Below, in pieces: positions 47,626 to 59,856 of a stretch of DNA of 64,000 nucleotides. The stretch comes from Pardosa pseudoannulata (lineage: Eukaryota; Arthropoda; Arachnida; Araneae; Lycosidae). How positions within the stretch are numbered: the first letter of the stretch is position 1; the number at the start of each line of letters is the position of its first letter. The DNA is taken from the NCBI GenBank assembly GCA_032207245.1, contig CM063502.1, positions 115,338,197 to 115,402,196 of the forward strand, read 5' to 3'. The position numbers were made by a program, and so were the translations under genes. The notes below the pieces were generated by a model that made no database searches, was not told the origin of the DNA, and worked only from the letters and a program-made list of their open reading frames with translations.

Positions 47626-50600
47626 CCAACATAGTGAACCTTGAAGCCTCAGATCTTTTGATCAAACAGAAATCTAACCCCTTTTATCCCATAATTCTGT
47701 TTTAAAAGGATGTGATCTTGCACATTATAGGTATTAACCAAATCAGAAACATGGGTCCACACTTATTACATGCACAAACATTAACTTTTTGCAGAGAGAA
47801 ATGATAAATTACATTATTATTTTATAAAACTAAAACTGCCAATAAAAGAAGCATTCAATACAAACTTATTACAAACAAATTAATTTTTATAATTATAAAA
47901 AAAGGGGTAAGAGAAAAATTAAATGAAGACTTAAAGGGTGTTAAAGTCAAAATATAAAGAGCCTAATATTCAACTACAAACTTCTTTCAGGATTCAAAGA
48001 ATTAAAATAAATCTGGAAAATAATGATCTCTGAAGTGACAGCAGGCAAAATTTGGTTTTTGACATGACATGTATTTTTAAAATAAATTAAACTGTCAAAA
48101 CCCCCAAAATCTTAGGTATATAATTTAAAATATACAATATAATCAAAAGTGATCGAATATTTTTAATTGTATTCTATATAATTAAAGTAACTGCATTATA
48201 TGCAAGTAAAAGTAATCATCAATTACTTTTAATTGTACTAGTATTAATTAGATTTTAAACACAGAATGCAATTAGTGGTACATCTCAGGGTACAATTTAA
48301 TTAAAGTTATTTCAGTTTTGTATAAAGAACTTTCTACTTGTTGGTAACAAGAAAAATTAAACATTATATTTCTGTATAATACCATAATCAAGGAGGAGAA
48401 ATAATTGTTAGTGACATGGCATATTATATCTTTTGATTTGACTTTAAATACTTGACAAATTTGATCATCTTCATAAAAGATATTATTAAAAAGAAATTAT
48501 CATCTATCAACATAATGATAAACTATTACTAAATATATAATCTTTTACTAGTCAGGATATAAATTGCCATGTAACATTTTATAACATATTATGAATTTTG
48601 AACATTTATGAACACCTAACTCATTTCAAAGTTTTGAATGTATATTATTATACATGGAGATGAAATTTTTAAAAATTCCACTATCAAGCATGATTTTAGA
48701 CTACATACTGATAAAAATACTTGCTTTAACATACGGATTTAGGGTAATTTTTATGTTTGTTGTATGCACTTACTCAAGATGTATGATGTTGGCAGAAAAA
48801 TAGGAAATCATTACTAGCTGATTATTATTGTCTAAATTTGTGAAATCTAACTAAAACCAAATATGAAATCAAGTTTCTTCAAAACATTCATTTTTGTATT
48901 TTATTCACCCTTTTAATCCCTTAAACTAGGTTAACGAAAACTAGGTTTTCAGTATTTATGATGCATGAAATAAGGAAATTTTTGACACACACACACACAA
49001 AAAGAAAAATAAATAAATAGAAAACCATTTCTTAAAAACAATTTAATGTTTTATAAGTCAAATGTTAACAAAAGGGGAAACATTTCACAATATTCAAAAG
49101 GAAACTGAATTTAACATTATTCCAATGTTGTACAATCAGAAGTTATATTTATATATCAAGCATGAAAAAAACTGTAACAGTATACCTACAATACACAGAT
49201 TCCTCTAGAATTAAAATTTGAAGCATATGTTTTTCCATTATATAACCAAGAATGACTGTAGAGCTAGAAAACAATAAAAAAAAAGCTTATTACAATTATT
49301 CCTACTCAATACTCTTTGAAACATTTTTTAAAAAAGGTAAAGAATTTTGTAGCCTTAAAATCAGCAGAATTTCATAGCTAAATTTATATGAAAAACTGTT
49401 AAGTAGAAATATCTTTTCAATATATGAAAGATAACTATTCAGGGCTACAAAACAAAGAAAAAAAATTTCTCTACATAATAAATTAACAATAACATTACAA
49501 TTTACAATCTTAACACAATTTTTAGCTACTTTGTGTTTCTTAGACATAAAAATATTAAAAAACTATAATGATTTATGTATGACAAATCCCCTTTTTCTTT
49601 TAATTGTGATATGCAATCATAAAAGAGTTTGATAATGACATGCATAAAAAGGAAACAGATGTAGTATAATCAATTTTGGCAATTCTTTAATTGGTCTCAA
49701 AATAGTTACTGAAGCTGTAGGCAACTTACTTTTATTTATCAAATTTTCACCAGAAGTATACAGATTAATTCTTTCAATTTACAAATTACAAATTAATTTC
49801 TTTTTTTCATCACATCAAAATTTTTAGAATATATGAAATTTAAAAAAATAAAATGTATGTCAAGACAAAAAAAAAAAAAAAAAAAATGGTCACGAGATTG
49901 TATACAAAATGGGCGTACTAATAAAATATAAAATCTCAATTAGAATTATACATATCTCATTTTAAATATGACAATAAAATTTTGCTAATAAATAATGGAT
50001 ATACAATGATCAAAAGAAAATAATGTTGGCAAAATCTAACATATTTTCTGCACTTATATTTCTACCAACATTTACTAATCAAAACATAAAGAACATAATT
50101 TAAGCATAAATGATATGATGCACTGTTTAAATATATAAACAATTTTAACGTATTACTTAAGCTGAAATTTATAATTGTTTGTTTCAAATTGCTGAATCAA
50201 TACTTTATTAATCCTTTTTATAAATATTCTCCTATATTTCTTTCATTTTGCAATTTAAAAGTAAATATAATTTGTATTGATTAATACTTTGTTTACAATA
50301 ATATTTTATTTGTCTACGATTTTAATAGTAACACGAGCTCTATACTGAATAGTATCATAAAAAAAATATATTTATTTTTAGCATAAAAGCTCAAAAAAGT
50401 TCACTATCATGGTCATATTCACATTTTATGTCAAGAAATGTTACCAAATAAAAAATGTAACATCACTGATAAAAAAGGGGATTATACTACACCTGTACCA
50501 TAAAAAGTATTTTTCAAACTATCTTTTATATAGAAAAATTCTTTTATCTCAAATATAATATTTTCCATACTCTAAAATGTTCAATCATACAGAGAAATTA

Positions 50601-50817
50601 ACATGAATATTTTTTAGCCATTTGCTATTAATAATTAACATATTTTACATCTCAAGATATAAATATTCATATTAATCTCAACTAGTAATCTCAAATAAAT
50701 ATCACATAAACTATCCAACGATAAATTACTTTAGATTAAATTATTGAAATGTCAACAGTAAAATAATGAAATTGGGCTAGTGAAATAATACCTAATTCTC
50801 AGTTAAGACTTAAAAAC

Positions 50818-50855
<38 letters not shown>

Positions 50856-51194
50856 CTATTTAGAAAGTGGACAAAACAAAGTTTAACAACATAGGGAAGA
50901 GACAGACAGTCAAAATTCATTCAAGATAGAACACTTATTTTTGGGAAATCTGAACCTCCAAACCAAAATATAAGAGAATTTTGATAATCACAAATATAGC
51001 TCATTTCTTAAATATAAATAAAATATATAATTTTAAGTCCAAATCAATATTTAACCATTATAATTCATAGCAATTTAAAAATTAACAAAATAAAGCTAAT
51101 TAAAAATAACAATTTAAAATTTTTAAAACATAATTGCCACTTGCCCTTAATTTATACGCACAGTATTAAATTACTAGTATAATTATTTTTTTCC
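47626..51194. other. AT-rich interval downstream of PDHX
   Basis: It presumably includes the 3' UTR of PDHX near 51.0-51.19 kb. Otherwise there are only homopolymer runs and low-complexity sequence. The minus frame at 49302-49547 is AT-driven. Confidence 0.5.
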
Positions 51195-52538
51195 CTATAA
51201 TAATATACTTGATGGGTTTTCTAGATAACCCCTCAATATCTGTAAAAATTGTCCAGCATCATGTTCTTCAATTATTCTGCAGTCATAAGATAAAGTAACA
51301 TTCATTTTTTGAACAGGCTTATTTTCTTCAGCAACTAATCTTGTTGTACCAACAGCTAATATAGCACCTTGAGGAGGGTTGATTACAGCAGAGAATTCTG
51401 AAATGCCAAACATGCCAAGATTTGAAATTGTGAATGAACCACCTTGAAATTCTTCAATTCTTAATTTTCCTTCTTTTGCTTTTAGTGCTAAGGACTTCAC
51501 AGAATTAGATATCTCTTCGAGGTTTAAATTAGCAGCATTTTTTACTATTGGAGTAATGAGGCCATTTTCTGTAGCTACAGCAACAGAAATATCTACAGAT
51601 TGAGCAGGGATAGCAGAACCATTTAAGTATATAACATTCACTTTTGGAACTTTACATAAAGCTGAAGCAACACTCTTAATTATAAAATCATTAACAGAAA
51701 CAACTATGCCATCATTCTTTAAACTTTTGCGCATGTTAATTATCTTATCAATAGTGCAATCTATACTAATATATGCATGAGGAATAGAACTCTTAGATTC
51801 ACTTAATCGTCGAGCTATAGTTTTCCGCATTGAAGTTACAGGCAAATCGGTAAATGCAGATAAAGGAGAAGCCTTGGGTACAGGTTGTGCCAGAGGTTTT
51901 ACTTGTTCTACAGGTTTTGGCTTCAGTAACTGAGGTTTAAGGTTATTTTTATTTATATAACTTAAGACGTCAGCTTTTAGGATGTTGTTTTGGGGACCAG
52001 AGCTTGAAACTACAGAAAATTTAATATTATATTCTTCGAGAAGTTTACGAACTGATGGGCCAAGTAGCTTTGGCTCATCTTTTTGCCTGTGTTGAGAAAC
52101 AGAAGGCTTACTTTCACTAGTAGTCACACTTTCTGGTTTTACACTTGTAGTTTTTGACGGTCCTTCATAAGTACTTCCTTCGCTGCCAATCACTGCAATT
52201 ATTTCTCCAAGTTGAACATTTTTAGAATCTTCAGGCATTAATATTTTCAAAAGAATACCTTCTTCTTCAACTTCTAAACCAACGATTGCTTTATCAGTCT
52301 GAATTTCACAAATTACATCACCAGGAGATATTGGATCGCCTTCCTTCTTTAACCACTTTACAATAGTTCCTTCGGTCATAGTAGGTGATAACGATGGCAT
52401 CTTTATTTCGATGGGATCATCAAAACGGATAGCTGAACTATGAAAGAGAGCATTACTGTAATTTAACTTACTTCTCACATGTCTTACCAATAACGATCGC
52501 CTACAAATAGCAATAAGATTGCCAATACGAGAAGTCAT
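51195..52538 (-). CDS. PDHX: pyruvate dehydrogenase complex component X (E3-binding protein), mitochondrial
   Basis: This is a 447-residue single-exon frame starting at the ATG at 52538-52536 and ending at TAG (51197-51195). The open frame extends 12 codons further to a TTG, but a TGA lies two codons upstream of that, so this ATG is the first usable one. Residues 1-40 are rich in Arg/Ser/Leu and lack acidic residues until the end, as in a mitochondrial presequence. Residues about 43-118 form a lipoyl domain (MPSLSPTM; lipoylation lysine K83 in QTDKA). Residues about 156-195 match the peripheral subunit-binding domain that docks E3 (dihydrolipoamide dehydrogenase). Residues about 228-447 are the acyltransferase-like core, with SNLGMFG and NPPQGAILAVG. 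The E2 active-site motif DHRxxDG reads DCRIIEE at 419-425, so the catalytic His is lost, as known for E3BP and not for DLAT. Inferred role: anchoring E3 in the matrix pyruvate dehydrogenase complex. The frame is uninterrupted. The lack of introns is unusual and could mean a retrogene. Confidence 0.92.
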   Translation of the reverse strand: MTSRIGNLIAICRRSLLVRHVRSKLNYSNALFHSSAIRFDDPIEIKMPSLSPTMTEGTIVKWLKKEGDPISPGDVICEIQTDKAIVGLEVEEEGILLKILMPEDSKNVQLGEIIAVIGSEGSTYEGPSKTTSVKPESVTTSESKPSVSQHRQKDEPKLLGPSVRKLLEEYNIKFSVVSSSGPQNNILKADVLSYINKNNLKPQLLKPKPVEQVKPLAQPVPKASPLSAFTDLPVTSMRKTIARRLSESKSSIPHAYISIDCTIDKIINMRKSLKNDGIVVSVNDFIIKSVASALCKVPKVNVIYLNGSAIPAQSVDISVAVATENGLITPIVKNAANLNLEEISNSVKSLALKAKEGKLRIEEFQGGSFTISNLGMFGISEFSAVINPPQGAILAVGTTRLVAEENKPVQKMNVTLSYDCRIIEEHDAGQFLQILRGYLENPSSILL

Positions 52539-52569
52539 CTTTAGAAGATTTTTACGAAACAGACCCAGT

Positions 52570-52860
52570 TCCAAGAATCATAGTTCAGTAAAAAAACATA
52601 CGAGCAAATTTTGAATATCAGCTTTCATTTCCATGCCTTTTAGGAACTGTTAGTATGCTACCATGCTGAAAAATCCTAAGATCGGTGTTTACAACAGACG
52701 AAATCGGAGGTCACACGAAAGAGAACTACCGGTGTAACAAAACATCGCCGAGGACACTTTCTTAACTTACCAATAATATGCCAGTCTAAGATTCTATCGC
52801 CATGTTCTTGAAAATCATTGGGTAAAATATTATCCAATCAGCAACCAGTGGTCAGTTATT
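52570..52860 (-). promoter_or_regulatory. probable promoter and 5' leader of the PDHX gene
   Basis: The 200 bases upstream of the PDHX start contain more CpG dinucleotides than the surrounding AT-rich DNA (for example around 52681-52755). A CCAATCA motif lies at 52834-52840, which is an NF-Y type ATTGG box when read on the gene strand about 300 bases from the ATG. No TATA box is evident. Assignment as a promoter rests on position and composition only. Confidence 0.35.
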
Positions 52861-53155
52861 TTCCATATTTTTAATTATATTAGAAATGGTTATTTTGTTG
52901 TTTGATAACATAATATTATAAATTCTTTTGAAGATTTTATAATCTTTATTTCGTTGTACAATTGTATAAGCTAGGAATAAATTATATCAATAGTTATACT
53001 TACTATTTTTACATAATTCTTTTCATATTAAGAATTACATCAAAATAGTAAATAAAGTTCATTTAATTTCATTTGGGCCCCTAATTGGGGATTTCTAATG
53101 GGTTTTATATTGGACTCTAATGTCTCTCGAAAATTCTACTTTTCCTCCACCAGTT

Positions 53156-53176
53156 TTGTGACGTCACAGTTCATGA
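53156..53176. repeat. 21-bp inverted repeat with CRE palindrome, copy 1
   Basis: Contains GTGACGTCAC flanked by AGTTCATGA. The exact reverse complement is at 55722-55742. TGACGTCA is the consensus CRE/ATF site, but here it sits in a repeat, so a regulatory role is unproven. Confidence 0.85.
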
Positions 53177-53488
53177 AAACACTGACAGCCTATGTTGTTT
53201 ACATGGGAGAAGGCGACTTTTAAATTTGTTTCTGTTCAAAGAATCGCATAAATAGAATTTTTTTTATGTCTGACATTAAAAAGTCATATTTTAAATACTG
53301 TATTGTGCACTCTATACGAAGACAACTATCTGTAATGAAAAGATATTTTTCATCGTTCCAAACATCCCAGTATGCATAAAAGTTGTACTAATGCTATGAA
53401 AAGAGATCAGAAATTAAACTCCAAATTATCATAAAAATTATCTCTTTGAATTTGTGATGACCATTTTTGTAAGTATCGCGTCCGTCTC

Positions 53489-53915
53489 TGTCGGGGATCA
53501 AAGAAAAGATGTGTCGGCTAAAGCGAACTTTTGGTTTATTGTAAGGCGCCGAACATTTTCAAAATGCCGAACAACTGGAAAACGGCAGTAATGGTCTTTT
53601 TTGGACTCACGGACGATTAGTGTCAAATCTGCCGTTTTGTCAAGGCACCGACAGAAAGAAGAAATTGTTCTTTGTGCTACCGCATCAGCTACTCCAAGGA
53701 CGAAGGTCAACTGGGGGGTGTCGATCTCCCCCAAAACCGAGGTTTCCTGTTTGACAAAGGAAAAACGGGAGGGGACTCCCGGCGGAACTTTCAAATGAGA
53801 AGGTTGCTTAGAATGATCTCCTCTCTCGACGATTTTACATATATTTTTCTTTAAATGTTTTTGGTTGTAATAAATCAACGTTGTTAAGTTTGAACTTCCC
53901 TACGGCTGATTATTT
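53489..53915 (+). mobile_element. possible solo LTR or CpG-rich insertion
   Basis: This 427-bp block is clearly richer in G, C and CpG than its surroundings. It starts TGTCGGGGATCAAAG, contains AATAAA at 53869-53874 and is bordered by CGTCTC on both sides (53483-53488 and 53916-53921), which could be a 6-bp target duplication. The right end does not finish in CA, which argues against a canonical LTR. A minus-strand frame of 126 codons covers it but matches nothing I know. Confidence 0.35.
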
Positions 53916-53921
53916 CGTCTC

Positions 53922-56900
53922 CATACCTGCTCCTTTACGAGACCCATGCGAAGTCATACCCATATATGACTTACAATCGGAAATAGAACGTTCGCAGACC
54001 GCTCAGTGCGTTTACAATTTTACTATAATTAAACCTTTTCTTTTTTTTTAATATTACGTTTAAAAGTGCTGTTGGTTAACTTGTACTGTATTTACTTTTA
54101 AAAAATCCCTCATTTTTGAGTATTTTCACAAAGCTTAGTTACTTTATAATGAGTTTATGAAGAAGTATATAAATTGCAATAACTAATACACAAATTTAAA
54201 AAATATGTATTGTCAAGGTATTTAAATATTTTCTTCAGAAATACCTAATATCTTGAATATAGAGGTTCACATTGTGATATCTTTCAATTAAACTGGAGGC
54301 TAATTTGAAAAATGTAATTTTTTTTATATACTCTACTGATATTACTTGAAAAAGGTAAATTTAATTCCAGAAACTATATACATTTTTTATCTAAAATTTA
54401 TATTAGGCAGTAAAAATGTATTAATATTTAATATATAAATCAAAAGTAATATATCTTTAAGTATAAAAAAGAATCTGAACAATGCATACATTTCAAAAAG
54501 TAATTTGTGATTTTTTAAATAAATAGTAGAGTGAATATATATTTATAATTAAAGTACAAACACGTAATATCAATTTCTATTTCAATACAAACAAATAAAA
54601 TCAGGGTATTAATTTTTCTGAAATTTATACATCATTATTTTCATCTGCCATCAAAAACAGGTTAAATTTACTTAAAATATACCAATGTATATTTACTCTT
54701 ATCACATTTCTTATTTCGTTTCATATTTGTTTAAATTTATGGTCCGAAGTTATTCGGGAAGTTTATACTACTCCTAAAATTAGCATTAAATCAAAAGTAC
54801 ACAGACTATACTGTTATATGCACATATCAATTTATGCTAATAGAATTTTTTTTAAATGTCTTTATTCATTTCTATAATAATTTATTAAAGAAGTTAATTT
54901 AATAAAAAAAAACTAATATCCATGGTTGTTTTTATTAAAAATAATTCATGAGATGAATCTTTTTTTGAATGTAAATATGAAATAATTGGTATTTTGCATA
55001 CAAATAAAATGTAAACCTTTAGGAAAGTCAATAAATGGGGATTTTTACAATGATGATCATTATAATCATACATGATAGGGGTTTTAATACATAATCTAAG
55101 TGTTTTGATCCAAAAATGCTTCTTAATATAATATTTCCAACAACATTATTAAAATACTTTTCAGCTATTTTTTATTTTACCAGATCAAAATAACATTCAT
55201 ACATAACTTTAAATTAAAAGAAATATAAATACCTTCTCTAATTTTTTTATTTAAACATTACTTCTATCTCAATATATAAAACGTGATACTGCAACAACAA
55301 ATATCTATATGTTCATAAATATAAATATATTTGACATGTTGTCAGTGTCTACAAACAGAATAGCTGTGGTTAGTATTAATACAGCACTTATATTTGAAGT
55401 AAATTAAGATAAATTGAAAAAAAAATATTTTACATATCTTTAGGTTTTGATTCCTCGTATTCTCGCTCTCATTAAATCCGAATTATTTCCAAAAACGAAA
55501 ACATTGATATGGTGTAAAATTTTGCCAGATTGTTGGACTCTTCAGTGGTAAAAGAGACATTTTAAACAAATGTAGATATATATATTATCGAGATTGATAA
55601 AATTATCATAAAGGTCGGAGTAGAAATACGTAATTATTTAAGACTAGGAAAATTTAAAATACGAGCAAAGCACAATCCGGAAATAGAAAGCACTTGCTAA
55701 CAAAAATGTCAACATTGAATGTCATGAACTGTGACGTCACAACCAATAACGGAGCGTTTTCAAGTCACGTGGTTTTCTCTTAACTTTAAAATTAATTTTT
55801 AAAATGATGGATCCGTTTTTTTTTTACATTTTTGAGAACATTTTTGGAGTTAACGAGTCTGGAATTACCAGAAAAATATTGAATTGTTCCATTCCCCCAC
55901 ACGTGCAAATTCCTCATTGGCCTTTCTGTTTACTAATCCATGATAAAAAATGTTAACAGAAATATATAATTAAAATTTGTTTGGTCTAATTAAATAGCTG
56001 AAATGATTTGGAAAAAAAGCTTCAGATTCAAGAAAAACCAAATTACATTTGGTAGACAAATATATGTTTTAAACCTATAAAACTTTACATTTTAAATTTG
56101 AAACAATTTTTATTTGTCAGTAAAAAGATATAACAAAAAGAATGTACATACCTCCTAATGTCCACGTATGCTTACAGGAATCTGCAGTACTGAAATTACT
56201 CATAGTTGTTAACATCATTGAATTCGTCTATATGGACAAGGCCTTGCACAAAAAATAATTTCGATGTAACTCCCTTATTCGCGATAAAAATTGTAAATTT
56301 TGTTACAATGTAACGATTTGAATTGGCCAAATATTTTCATAGGCTGCAGAATATATTTATGTATAATTGTTATAAGTAGAACAATCTATACAAACACATC
56401 TAGTTAATTAATAAATGAAAATTTCTGCTTAAATAATATATATAGTTTGAAGTTGAAAACCCCTCTAAAAATGTTTTCTAAGAAGTTCATTTAAATGGTT
56501 AGGAACTTAAGCTTAAAAAATCTATTAATTTGAGTGGTTTTTTTTCATTTATATAAGTTCGGAAACATCGCACGAGCACTATAGTAAAACAAATGATCTG
56601 CATTTCATCATTCATTATTAATAAACTATTATTTAAAAGTTATAATCATTTGTGGTATACTAGTATCTGATTTATAAATGAGATTAAACTAATCTATATG
56701 ACACAATTGGCAACTTCTATAATATGTATTAAAGTAAAGTATATAATGACAAATGAAAAATTATAAGTGGCCTCAACAGAAAACTTTAAATTTTTAAATC
56801 TTTCATATGAAGAATTCAAAATATCTGAACGAATATAGCTATATTATATAATATATAGTATAAAATGCAAATAACTGCCCAAATTCATTAAATTCTGTTT

Positions 56901-57913
56901 TGATTCGAGATTCACTAGCACGTTATGAAATTTTGAAAAAAAGATGTATGAATCTTATAATTACTATTATATCTTAAAACTTACATGTAATTTACATTAG
57001 CTGGAATAAAACTCTTTGTAGATTAACTTAAATGTTAAAATTAAATCTTATAAAAGGGTAAAGTACTTTACAGATTTCTGGCTCAGATTCCGATTCTTCA
57101 TTGTACTTTTAAGTTATGTTGTTCTGTTATACTGGTAGTGTTTTCAATTCCTGATGGAACTGCATTTAGAAAGAATAATCTTTTCCACTTTTGTGTATGT
57201 TAAATATAAAATCAGGAAAGGCACGATACTTATAAATCCATAGAAGACACATTTCTTGTTGTCTAAAGAATGAGACAAATCTCTATAACATAACAAATTA
57301 AGAAATAAATTAAATAAATAAATATTCAGTGTTCAAAGATAGTAGAGAAAAATATTAGAAAATATAAAATTTTTGTTGGCTCAATACAGTTAGACACTCA
57401 ATTACGAAACAAAATTTAATAATAAATAGTAATTATCCAACAAACGCTTTTATTAAATCCATAGTATTAATTATATGCTAACTTTAGAATTTATTAAGAG
57501 ATAGAATATATTTTAGTATATCAGACAAATATATTTGAAGGCCTGGAACGAACGACTTTTTGCTTTACAATTTAAATTATGATCACAAATTAAATTCTGA
57601 AATATTTCCATTTAATTTTTTTAAGATAAATAAGTGTTTTGTTTAAGAGCAAAGAAAATAACACTCTAAAATATTTTAAAATAAGAAGCTTAAATAAACC
57701 AGATGTTCTATAAAGAAAATATTAAACATTCCGTGAGTAATGTAAAAGCCACTTTAGGTTTAAGAACCAAAGCAATAAAGGTTGAATTTTACAAATAAAT
57801 ATATGATTTGATTACATGCTAATATATTAAAATACAAACTATTTTTAACTATTAAGGTTATTTACTTATATAAGTCACATAACAGAGATACAAGAAAAGC
57901 CAGTTTCTGCGTT
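53922..57913. other. AT-rich non-coding interval
   Basis: No gene recognised. It contains the second 21-bp inverted repeat at 55722. Confidence 0.6.
55722..55742. repeat. 21-bp inverted repeat with CRE palindrome, copy 2
   Basis: TCATGAACT followed by GTGACGTCAC and AA is the complement of copy 1, about 2.55 kb away. A third GTGACGTCAC is at 57914-57923 with different flanks. Confidence 0.85.
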
Positions 57914-58069
57914 GTGACGTCACTACGATGGAAATCCAGTTGCGGGGTGGAATAATGACTCCTGTAATAGATTTTCCTTGCAGATCAGATGGATATCAAA
58001 TGGATTTTAACCTTGGAGTGCCACTAAACTCGATTGCCTGTACAGCGGGTAACTGCACAATGTTTCTTA

Positions 58070-58212
58070 GGGCCGATCTCACCAAAGTCGTTTAAAGCTA
58101 AGCGAGATTAATCTCCGTTTAAACGGAGAATTGCGTTCCCCCATTGGTTGGAGCCAGGGTTAAACGTGGCTAATCGTAGTTAGCCGTTAAACGACTTTGG
58201 TGGGATCGGCCC
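58070..58212. mobile_element. PIF/Harbinger-type MITE with TTA target duplication
   Basis: This 143-bp element has terminal inverted repeats of about 26 bp that begin GGGCCGATCTCACCAAAG on the left; the right end is the complement with one or two changes. It is flanked by TTA on both sides (58067-58069 and 58213-58215), the target duplication expected for PIF/Harbinger transposons. The interior also contains inverted CGTTTAAACG-type sequence and encodes nothing. It is much better preserved than the related composite at 8.56 kb. Confidence 0.85.
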
Positions 58213-58215
58213 TTA

Positions 58216-59579
58216 ACCATGGACGACTCTAAACTGTTCAAGAATTTCCCTTCTATTCTCGCTTCAGATAGTCAGGTAATTGCTGTATATCTTCAGGTCA
58301 AGACTGAGTTACCTCTCTTTAATCTTCAAATATTCTTTATAAGATAGACATCTGGACTTTCTGTAGGCCGCTCTAAAACAAATACACGTTTTGTTCATAT
58401 CCTGTTTTTGTTATCTTTGCCGTAGGTAGCAATGAGTTATCTTGGAGAAAATATAATTTTCTGCCAAACAATCACTGCATTGATGGGTGTAGATTTACGT
58501 TAAGAACCTTTATATATTCTAGAGCTTTATCATACCCGCACAAAAATAGAAAATGTCAATCCTTTAGTTTGATTATTTAATACGGTATGGAATGTGAAGA
58601 AAACATTCTCTTAAGTAGGCACAGACCAAATTATTATATATTACACGAACACAACATTAAGAGATATTTAACGATGAACGTCAACATTTTATAATAGAGA
58701 TCATGGACGTTCGATCATGGCTCCAGCAAAGCACAAAACTAAACTAAAAAGAACAGAGTACAATACTGTTGCCAGAACTGTTATTAGATAAGATGAGTTG
58801 CTCTAGCATGGATAGTTGGTTGCAAGGCCACCATAAACCCCATTTGCTGCCACGGAACCCTAAACCATAACAAAGCTTGATTTAAGAACCACGCCTTTGT
58901 AATTGTAGATAATTTGCTTCATTCTTTCTTAAAATAACATTTCAGACCATATTTTAATGTGAAACCTGAAATATGGGTTCCTCTGTTTATAGGGGGTATT
59001 TTCCCGTTGAAATGGAGACAAACTACCTTAAGATTTGACTCACGCATCAGGCCGAAGTTCATTCAATGAAATAAAAAATACCTTATGTCTCGCTTGATAG
59101 AATTCTTAGCCATACCTTTTGATACATAAACTTGTAGATGCTTTGGAAATAGTCTTTCAAAACTTTCTTTAAAACATGTGACTGCGAAGTTTCCAGTTTT
59201 ACGAATATTTCAACGAAATAGGCATACTTCCTACTCCGTCAATGTTAGCCTCTGACCGGAAGGCTTAGGACAGCTATTTCCAGATTTAGTGAAACGTTTT
59301 ATGATACTACATGCTATATATTGTGTCAAGTGAAACTTTCAGCCAATATATCACTCCGAAATACCATTTTATTGCATACTGCCAGATCCGTAGCCTGTTT
59401 TCTTGTCATACTAGACTTTAAATAGCCTAAAAGATTGTCCGCGGCCCTGAACAGCCAATGAGAGTGAAGCTTACATTTCCTTAACGAGCCAATCAGAAGC
59501 CTTCTTACAATCTAATTCGCTAAAGTTCTGTTTAAGGTAAAATCGATTTTAAATTCAAATCAAATGGCAAGATAGATTT
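58216..59579. other. intergenic interval
   Basis: Composition becomes less AT-rich from about 58690. No coding family was recognised. Two CCAAT motifs occur near 59455 and 59490. Confidence 0.5.
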
Positions 59580-59720
59580 GGGGCCGGATCTTGACTGGAA
59601 CACTTGCGTCCACAACTCCCGAAACTTGCGTGTGGATACTCAATTTGGATCTTGACTGGAACGCTTGCCGCGTCCACACACAACCGGTCCACAACCAGGA
59701 GTTGTGAAGTGCGGGATTTG
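59580..59720 (+). mobile_element. possible left end of the transposon carrying the Myb/SANT-like remnant
   Basis: A GC-richer block beginning GGGGCCGGATCTTGACTGG holds two imperfect copies of a motif of about 35 bases (GGATCTTGACTGGAAC at 59585 and again near 59648). It ends close to the 5' side of the Myb/SANT remnant. The GGGCCG start resembles the termini of the Harbinger-type MITE at 58070. I could not find the matching right end, so this is a suggestion only. CCAAT motifs occur near 59455, 59490 and 59748. Confidence 0.3.
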
Positions 59721-59856
59721 TAATATCGATAATCGTTTGCGTTAAACCAATCAGAGTACAGATAGATGAAAATAAACAGATCCGCGTGAATGAATATTTA
59801 TTTGCATTGAAGCTATTGCTGAACGACCACGCTTTCTTCTTAGCAACATTTTGATC

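Noticed and set aside
50823..50850. A-run downstream of PDHX as the poly(A) tail of a retrocopy
   Set aside because: The run is A on the plus strand, so it is T on the PDHX strand. A retroposed tail would have the opposite orientation.
52539..52574. Longer PDHX start giving a 459-residue protein
   Set aside because: The upstream codon is TTG, not ATG, and is unlikely as a eukaryotic start. The first in-frame ATG is at 52538.
53498..53878. 126-codon minus-strand ORF as a gene
   Set aside because: It covers the GC-richer possible LTR. No domain or homologous feature is recognisable, and the length is explained by low stop frequency in GC-richer DNA.
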